Source of the DNA: Candidatus Latescibacterota bacterium
Lineage (GTDB): Bacteria > Latescibacterota > UBA2968 > UBA8231
DNA: 20,127 nucleotides
Assembly: GCA_003529325.1 (NCBI GenBank)
Contig: DPVW01000232.1
Coordinates: forward strand, 1,374-21,500
Reading direction: 5' to 3'
Part shown: piece by piece, positions 15,457 through 20,127 of the stretch
How positions within the stretch are numbered: position 1 is the stretch's first letter
How the letters are laid out: each line of letters opens with the position of its first letter
Program-made: the position numbers and the translations under genes
The notes under the pieces: model-generated
Databases searched by the model: none
Told to the model about the DNA's origin: nothing
What the model saw: the letters and a program-made list of their open reading frames with translations, nothing else

Positions 15457-16941
15457 TCAGAACCGCTCCAGGTCGGGGAAGGGAAGTCGACCACCGTGTA
15501 CATGCATACGCCCCTCGGCGCAGGTCCGCAGGGCGGGATAGACCTTTCCAGGATTCAACAGCAAACCCGGATCAAAGGCGCGTTTCAGTTCTTCCTGTAG
15601 ATCGAGATCATCGTCCGATAACTGGCAGGGCATCAGGTCCCGTTTCTCGACGCCGATCCCATGTTCGCCGGAGAGTACGCCGCCGACCTCGACACACAAC
15701 TTCAGAATTTCCGCGCCCAATTCTTCCGCCCGCTCCAACTCCCCTTCGGCATTGCTGTCGTACAGGACCAGCGGGTGCAGGTTGCCGTCCCCTGCGTGAA
15801 AGACATTGGCGACTCGTAGGCCATAGGCTTCTGACAAAACACTGGTACGCTCCAGGACTTCGGGAAGGCGCCCCCGCGGGATCGTGCCATCCATGCAGTA
15901 GTAGTCGGGGCTCAGCCGCCCCATGGCGGGAAAGGCCGCCTTCCGTCCCGCCCAGAGACGCTGGCGCTCCTCGGGCGAATCGGCCTGACGGATCTCGGTA
16001 CAGCCTGCAGCGCGCACCAGGTCTTGAACAGCGGCGATCTGGGCATCCACCTCCGCCTCGGGCCCATCGACCTCGACGAGCAACAGCGACTCGACTCCCA
16101 GGGGGTAGCCGCAACCAAGGAACTGTTCGACCGCCTCGATCGACAGGCGATCCATGATTTCCATGCCCGCCGGAATGATTCCGGCGCCGATGATATCGGC
16201 GACGGCCCCGCCAGCGGCGGCGATCGTGTCAAAGGCTGCCATCAGCGCCCGCGCCGATTGTGGCTTTGGCAGGATGCGTAGTGTCGCCTGTGTGATGATG
16301 CCGAGAAGGCCCTCTGAGCCGGTGAACAGCGCCAGCAGATCGTAACCGGCGCGCTCCATGGCGGCGGAGCCGATGTCGACGATGTGGCCGTCGGCCATGA
16401 CGAGTTGCAGGCCGAGGAGGTTGTTCGTCGTCGTGCCATACTTCAGGCAGTGCACGCCGCCGGAGTTTTCCGCGATATTGCCGCCGATGGTGCAGGCGAT
16501 CTGGCTCGACGGGTCCGGTGCGTAGTAGAAGCCATGGCCGGTTACGGCATGGGTGACCGAAATATTCGTCACACCAGGTTCTACGGTGACGGCACGGTCG
16601 TCGATATCGACGTGCAGGATGCGATTCATCCGCGCCAGGCTGAGGACGATGCCATCGGCCAGGGGCAACGCGCCGCCGGACAAGCCGGTCCCGGCGCCCC
16701 AGGGAACGATGGGGATGTCGAGGTCACCACAGGTGCGCAGGATGTCACAGACCTGCTGTGCGCTTGTCGGCAGGGCGACGGCAAGAGGGGCCTGGCGGTA
16801 GGCGGACAGACCATCACATTCGTAAACGACGAGATCCTCGTCGCGGTGGATGAGCCCACCGTCATCGACGAGTTTCCGCAGGCGCTTGACGAGGTCCGTG
16901 CGTCTCGCCAGCCGTTGTGGCAATGGCGTCGGCAGGTTCAC
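15457..16941 (-). CDS. glcD: Glycolate oxidase/FAD-linked 2-hydroxyacid dehydrogenase subunit GlcD
   Basis: A 494-residue flavoprotein, close to E. coli GlcD (499). The FAD-binding domain has PIVPWGAGTGLSGGALP, VTVEPGVTN, YYAPDPSSQIACTIGGNIAE and NSGGVHCLKYGTTTNNLLGL. The C-terminal oxidase domain has YYCMDGTIPRGRL, NVFHAGDGNLHPLVLYD and GGVLSGEHGIGVEKRD, containing the conserved histidines of the family. It likely oxidises glycolate or a related 2-hydroxyacid such as D-lactate; family members are hard to tell apart, but the adjacent glcE favours glycolate dehydrogenase. The GTG at 16941 overlaps the upstream stop as GTGA, and no in-frame ATG exists in the first 100 residues. Confidence 0.93.
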   Translation of the reverse strand: MNLPTPLPQRLARRTDLVKRLRKLVDDGGLIHRDEDLVVYECDGLSAYRQAPLAVALPTSAQQVCDILRTCGDLDIPIVPWGAGTGLSGGALPLADGIVLSLARMNRILHVDIDDRAVTVEPGVTNISVTHAVTGHGFYYAPDPSSQIACTIGGNIAENSGGVHCLKYGTTTNNLLGLQLVMADGHIVDIGSAAMERAGYDLLALFTGSEGLLGIITQATLRILPKPQSARALMAAFDTIAAAGGAVADIIGAGIIPAGMEIMDRLSIEAVEQFLGCGYPLGVESLLLVEVDGPEAEVDAQIAAVQDLVRAAGCTEIRQADSPEERQRLWAGRKAAFPAMGRLSPDYYCMDGTIPRGRLPEVLERTSVLSEAYGLRVANVFHAGDGNLHPLVLYDSNAEGELERAEELGAEILKLCVEVGGVLSGEHGIGVEKRDLMPCQLSDDDLDLQEELKRAFDPGLLLNPGKVYPALRTCAEGRMHVHGGRLPFPDLERF

Positions 16942-17969
16942 GTCTTCGCCTCGGGCAGCTCAAGACCGAGTTCGTCGGCGTAGGCGAACAATGCCGGCGT
17001 GCCCCCCGTGTGCACGAAGACGGCGGTCTGCTCCGCCGTCCACCAACCGGCGCGTACGTGGGCGATCAGTCCTGCCATCGCCTTGCCCGTGTAACATGGG
17101 TCCAGCAGCAAACCCTCGCTGCGGGCCAACAACTGCAGAGCCTCGCGACTGCCATCGGTGACGACGCCGTAGCCGGGTCCGACGAACTCCGCATAACTCT
17201 CCAGATCTGCCGGGGTGATCTCCAGGTCCAGGTCCAGGATTCGGCAGTGTTCGGCGGCGAGCTGAGTCATGTTCTGTGCCGCCACCTCATCATCCCGCGG
17301 GCTGGGGCTGATGCCGACGAAACGCAGCGGCAGCCCGAGTGCACGGGCGGCGACAACCATTCCTGTGTGTGTGTGGGCGCCCGAGGCGAGGTAGACGACA
17401 TCCGGCTCGATACCGCGTTCCTGCAGCTGCGACCAGAGTTCAAGAAAGCCATCGACATAGGCGATGCCACGATAGGCGGCGCCATCCGAGCTGGTGTTGT
17501 AGGGTTTATGCCCCGCGGTTCTCAGCCGATCCAATGTCTGCTGCATGGTCGCGCTCTGTTGCTCCGGTGGCGGCAGGTGCACCTCGGCGCCAAAAAGGTG
17601 CGTGAGCAACAGATTTCCCTGAATCTGTGCATGTTCATCGGCGCGTCCAACTTGCACAGCCTTCATGCCCAGGCGTGCGGCTACTGCAGCCGTTGTCCGC
17701 GATTGATTGGACTGCGCAGCGGCGCCGTGTATGAGCACGTCGCAGCCCGACTCCACAGCTGGCGCAATGGAATACTCAAACTCGCGGATCTTGTTGCCGC
17801 CCATGGCCAATCCCGTCAGGTCTTCGCGCTTCATCAGGATGCGGGGACCACCGACCGCCGACGAAAAACGAGGCAGGTCGTCGAGGGGGGTGGGCAGGGC
17901 GGCCAGCTGCAGTCGGGGCAGGCGGTCGAGTCGTTGTCGCAACTGCTGCGGCGTATAGGTCTTGGGCAT
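16938..17969 (-). CDS. PLP-dependent D-cysteine desulfhydrase/ACC deaminase-family enzyme, desulfhydrase-like
   Basis: A 343-residue fold-type II PLP enzyme. Lys60 (GLAMGGNKIRE, 53-63) forms the Schiff base; AAQSNQSRTTAAVAARLGM (84-102) contains the conserved Ser87. Residues that separate the two activities favour desulfhydrase: DPCYTGKAMAG has Tyr293-Thr294, where ACC deaminase has Tyr-Glu, and VHTGGTPALFAY has Thr321, where ACC deaminase has Leu. However, QSNQ resembles ACC deaminase more than the QSNH I recall in many desulfhydrases. The expected reaction is breakdown of D-cysteine (or another small D-amino acid) to pyruvate, ammonia and sulfide. The ATG at 17969 has AAAGGA about 10 nt upstream; in-frame sequence beyond it is not family-like. 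It heads the glcD-glcE run. Confidence 0.85.
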   Translation of the reverse strand: MPKTYTPQQLRQRLDRLPRLQLAALPTPLDDLPRFSSAVGGPRILMKREDLTGLAMGGNKIREFEYSIAPAVESGCDVLIHGAAAQSNQSRTTAAVAARLGMKAVQVGRADEHAQIQGNLLLTHLFGAEVHLPPPEQQSATMQQTLDRLRTAGHKPYNTSSDGAAYRGIAYVDGFLELWSQLQERGIEPDVVYLASGAHTHTGMVVAARALGLPLRFVGISPSPRDDEVAAQNMTQLAAEHCRILDLDLEITPADLESYAEFVGPGYGVVTDGSREALQLLARSEGLLLDPCYTGKAMAGLIAHVRAGWWTAEQTAVFVHTGGTPALFAYADELGLELPEAKT

Positions 17970-18071
17970 CGGCGAAAGGTCCTTTTGGAGGCTGGGCGCC
18001 GCTAAGTGTCGCCTGAACGCCCAGGAATCTATGTCAAATGGCCAGACTTGGACAATGATCTGGAGCTTGTG

Positions 18072-18100
18072 TTGCCACACGTAACTATGTGCGTTAGCTT
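18072..18100 (+). promoter_or_regulatory. Weak candidate promoter for the ABC exporter
   Basis: TTGCCA (18072-18077, five of six to consensus) is spaced 17 nt from TAGCTT (18095-18100, three of six). The inverted repeat at 18078-18110 covers its spacer, -10 and start region, as expected of an operator. Confidence 0.3.
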
Positions 18101-18110
18101 AGGTTACGTG
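18078..18110. repeat. Perfect 8-bp inverted repeat, possible operator
   Basis: CACGTAAC (18078-18085) and GTTACGTG (18103-18110) are exact reverse complements separated by 17 nt (arm centres 25 nt apart). Their position between divergent genes and over the exporter promoter candidate suggests a regulator binding site, or a hairpin in either transcript. No regulator gene adjoins it in the window. Confidence 0.5.
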
Positions 18111-18117
18111 ATTTGAA

Positions 18118-18144
18118 GGGCCATCGACAGAAGTTGAATGGCCC
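18118..18144 (+). promoter_or_regulatory. Stable hairpin in the ABC exporter leader
   Basis: GGGCCAT (18118-18124) pairs with ATGGCCC (18138-18144), and CGAC (18125-18128) pairs with GTTG (18133-18136, one G-U), with a single bulged A at 18137 and an AGAA tetraloop. That is 11 pairs. No U-run follows on either strand, so it is not a classical terminator. It lies about 95 nt upstream of the exporter ATG. Confidence 0.5.
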
Positions 18145-18220
18145 CAACACCGAGAAAATTCAGTCGCTTATGATGGTTTCCGCGGTCCCGTACCGCTCTA
18201 GCACCGCCGGCCCCCGGCCC

Positions 18221-18228
18221 GAGAGGAG
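18221..18228 (+). promoter_or_regulatory. Ribosome binding site of the ABC exporter
   Basis: GAGAGGAG with 9 nt to the ATG at 18238. It is one of only two strong SD sequences in the window, both on the plus strand. CTAGC at 18198-18202 can pair with GCTAG at 18228-18232, overlapping its last base. Confidence 0.7.
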
Positions 18229-18237
18229 CTAGCCGCC

Positions 18238-20127
18238 ATGGACCTCCTCGAACCGATATCCCAAGACCTTGAGCCCCATCTGCGTCGGGAGTTGCATCCC
18301 GGTGAACTGCTGCTCGCTCTGTTATCGGCCGATCTCGACCCCGATGGCCGGTATGGGGAGAACTGGCTTGCCCTGACGGACGAGCGCATCCTCGTCATCC
18401 ACGCCAATGGCGGCAGTCCCAGTGTCGATGCCTGGCCGCTGGCGGACGTACAACGGATCCAGACCCGCAGCTACGTGGGCAATGGTTCCCTCGTCGTCGA
18501 GTTGCCCGACGGCATGCACGAATTGGTCCGCTTCTCGCAGGGAAGTTACTTCAAGTTCTCCGCTATTCCGCAGGTTGTCGAAGCGGCCATGGCCTTCCCG
18601 TCGCCAGAGGTTGGCCAGGACGAGGACGAAGGAGCGATCCCGCATCGCCGGATCGAGCACTGTGACACCTGCGGTCGCGCCTTACGCCGCGGCACCAAGG
18701 TCTGTCCTGCCTGCATCAAGAAGAGCGAGACCTTCTGGCGGCTGTTCTCCTACGTCAAACCGTACAAAAAAATCGCCATCTTTGGTTTCTGTCTGACGTT
18801 GACGATGACGGCCATCGGACTGCTGCCACCACAGCTGAATGCCATCCTCATCGATGACGTGATCACACCCGTAATCGCCAATTACATGACGGATGAGAAT
18901 GGTGTGCGTGGGCAGGACCTGACATTGGGCCAGAGGACCCCCCCTGCGGCGGCCGTGGAGTTGCTCCTGTGGGTCGTCACGGGTCTGCTCTTCATTCATT
19001 TCAGTCGCATGCTATTCAACGGCATACGCTCCTACACGATGGGTTGGCTCGGACAGCGTATCACCTACGACCTGCAGACCCAGATCTTCAGCTATCTGCA
19101 GTTGCTCTCCCTGTCGTTCTATAGCCGGCACTCCACGGGGCGTATCATGACCCGAGTGACGAGTGATACCGAACGCATGCGCGGTTTCATCACCACCGGT
19201 TTCCAGGACATGGTGGTCGCCATACTGACGTTGATCGGCATCGGCGCGATGTTGTTCTATATGAATTGGGAATTGGCGTTACTGGCCCTGATTCCGACAC
19301 CGATCATGCTTATCGTCACCCTGTTCTATCGCAAGCGTATCCACTGGGTTTTCCACTCGATCTGGCGTCGTATTTCGGCGTTGAACTCGCAGTTGGCGGA
19401 TACGATCCCCGGTGTCAAGGTGGTCAAGGCTTTCGCTCAGGAGAGTCGCGAGATCGCCACCTTCGACAAGCGCAACACCGAGTTGCGCGAGGCGCGCATG
19501 GTGTCGGTGAAGATGAAATCCTACTTCCTGCCCGGCATCGCCTTTATCACCTCCACGGGTTCTGTCATTCTCTGGTGGTTCGGTGGCAACAGGGTCCTGG
19601 AGAACACCCTGACTCTCGGCCAACTCCAGGCCTTTATCTCCTACATGGTCATGTTTCTAAGCCCCGTCAGGGAGCTGAGTCGCCTGTCGGACGAGTTGGA
19701 ATCAGCGGCGACGACGGCGGAGCGGGTTTTCGAGATCCTCGATACCGAACCTGACGTGATGGATGGTCCCGATGCGAAAGACCCAGGCGTCATCGAGGGT
19801 CGGGTGGAGTTTCGCAATGTCTCCTTCACCTACGACGGATTCGCCCGTATCCTCGATCGCTGTTCCTTCACGGTGGAGCCGGGGGAGATGATCGGACTGG
19901 TGGGCCATTCCGGCGCGGGCAAGTCTACCCTGGTAAACCTGATCTCCCGCTTCTTCGATGCCACCGACGGCGAGATCCTCATCGACGGCGTGTCGATCAC
20001 CGATTTGCAGCAGAAGAAGCTGCGTGCGCAGATCGGTGTCGTGCTACAGGAGCCGCTGCTGTTCCAGGGCTCCATAGCGCAGAACATTGCCTATGGTCGA
20101 CCCGACGCCTCTCGCTCCGACATCATC
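18238..20127 (+). CDS. ABC exporter (fused permease-ATPase) with N-terminal PH-like domain and zinc ribbon, partial at right edge
   Basis: Open from the ATG at 18238 to the window end, 630 residues visible. Residues about 15-125 look like a bacterial PH/GRAM-type domain (ELHPGELLLALLSADL, then NWLALTDERILVI, then SLVVELPDGMHELVRFSQ). An acidic linker follows, then a four-cysteine ribbon, CDTCGRALRRGTKVCPAC, with Cys142, Cys145, Cys156 and Cys159. The type IV exporter membrane domain spans about 165-485 (FWRLFSYVKPYKK; SFYSRHSTGRIMTRVTSDTE; ELSRLSDELESAATTAERVF). The ATPase domain starts near 520: VEFRNVSFTYDG, Walker A GHSGAGKST (556-564, Lys562), Q-loop Gln604 in VVLQEPLLFQGS. The ABC signature, Walker B and H-loop lie beyond the window. 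An unusual extracytoplasmic loop after the first helix is about 40 residues. Single-polypeptide half-transporters act as dimers; the cargo is unknown. Confidence 0.9.
   Translation, partial: MDLLEPISQDLEPHLRRELHPGELLLALLSADLDPDGRYGENWLALTDERILVIHANGGSPSVDAWPLADVQRIQTRSYVGNGSLVVELPDGMHELVRFSQGSYFKFSAIPQVVEAAMAFPSPEVGQDEDEGAIPHRRIEHCDTCGRALRRGTKVCPACIKKSETFWRLFSYVKPYKKIAIFGFCLTLTMTAIGLLPPQLNAILIDDVITPVIANYMTDENGVRGQDLTLGQRTPPAAAVELLLWVVTGLLFIHFSRMLFNGIRSYTMGWLGQRITYDLQTQIFSYLQLLSLSFYSRHSTGRIMTRVTSDTERMRGFITTGFQDMVVAILTLIGIGAMLFYMNWELALLALIPTPIMLIVTLFYRKRIHWVFHSIWRRISALNSQLADTIPGVKVVKAFAQESREIATFDKRNTELREARMVSVKMKSYFLPGIAFITSTGSVILWWFGGNRVLENTLTLGQLQAFISYMVMFLSPVRELSRLSDELESAATTAERVFEILDTEPDVMDGPDAKDPGVIEGRVEFRNVSFTYDGFARILDRCSFTVEPGEMIGLVGHSGAGKSTLVNLISRFFDATDGEILIDGVSITDLQQKKLRAQIGVVLQEPLLFQGSIAQNIAYGRPDASRSDII

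Larger units (their letters stand above)
17970..18237. promoter_or_regulatory. Divergent intergenic region between the PLP-enzyme operon and the ABC exporter
   Basis: A 268-nt noncoding region serving two outward-facing genes. It contains the inverted repeat at 18078-18110, the hairpin at 18118-18144, a GC-rich stem at 18206-18218 (GCCGG, 3-nt loop, CCGGC) and the exporter SD. For the minus-strand gene the best promoter I can see is TTGTCC (18055-18050) with TAGATT (18031-18026) at 18 nt spacing, which is weak. No RNA gene family is recognised. Confidence 0.5.

Noticed and set aside
15336..16157. Plus-strand open frame of 273 codons opposite glcD/glcE
   Set aside because: Arg/Pro/His-rich composition typical of an antisense shadow; both opposite-strand genes are intact and recognised.
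16917..18005. Plus-strand open frame of 362 codons opposite the PLP enzyme
   Set aside because: Antisense to a gene with clear family motifs; its translation shows no domain, membrane or repeat pattern and looks like a GC-rich codon shadow.
18032..18037. Perfect TTGACA on the minus strand upstream of the PLP enzyme
   Set aside because: No acceptable -10 element at 15-19 nt downstream, so not called as a promoter.

Overview
This window looks like a chromosomal segment from a moderately GC-rich, Gram-negative-type bacterium. Evidence for this is an IspB-like long-chain polyprenyl diphosphate synthase, ApbE, lipoprotein signal peptidase LspA, and a SecD-SecF fusion. The order yggS-yggT-ileS-traR/dksA-lspA-rluD is one I associate with FCB-superphylum and neighbouring uncultured lineages. 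A Latescibacterota-like or Gemmatimonadota-like origin is a guess from gene content, not a measurement. No rRNA, tRNA, CRISPR array, insertion sequence or integrase was seen.

Layout. (A) 13003 down to 1, minus strand: a long, tightly packed housekeeping run. It contains polyprenyl diphosphate synthase, apbE, secDF, a degenerate CPA2-type antiporter homologue, yggS, yggT, ileS, a TraR/DksA-type regulator, lspA, rluD and a damaged aminoglycoside-phosphotransferase-like gene that runs off the left edge. A consensus-like promoter (TTGACA, 17-nt spacer, TAATTT) sits just upstream of the first gene. The largest internal gap, 115 nt between secDF and the antiporter homologue, holds a strong hairpin. 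(B) 13151-14335, plus strand: an enolase-superfamily sugar-acid dehydratase-like gene, divergent from block A. (C) 17969 down to 14332, minus strand: a D-cysteine-desulfhydrase-like PLP enzyme, glcD and glcE, with no glcF. The glcE stop codon overlaps the stop codon of the block B gene in a shared CTAG. (D) 18238 to the right edge, plus strand: an ABC exporter half-transporter (630 residues visible). It carries an unusual cytoplasmic N-terminal extension made of a PH-like domain and a four-cysteine zinc ribbon. The 268-nt divergent region between C and D holds an 8-bp inverted repeat, a second strong hairpin, a weak promoter candidate and a clear ribosome binding site.

How it fits together. 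Block A is mostly envelope and translation housekeeping: quinone side chain, flavinylation, Sec export, lipoprotein maturation, isoleucine charging and rRNA pseudouridylation. It is held together by very short spacers and by stop/start overlaps of the GTGA, ATGA or TTGA type. Blocks B and C are catabolic: sugar-acid dehydration, oxidation of glycolate or another 2-hydroxyacid, and PLP-dependent amino-acid breakdown. I see no defence system or mobile island. The most unusual items are the zinc-ribbon/PH extension on the ABC exporter, the antiporter homologue that has lost its ion-binding acidic residues, and the frameshifted phosphotransferase at the left edge.
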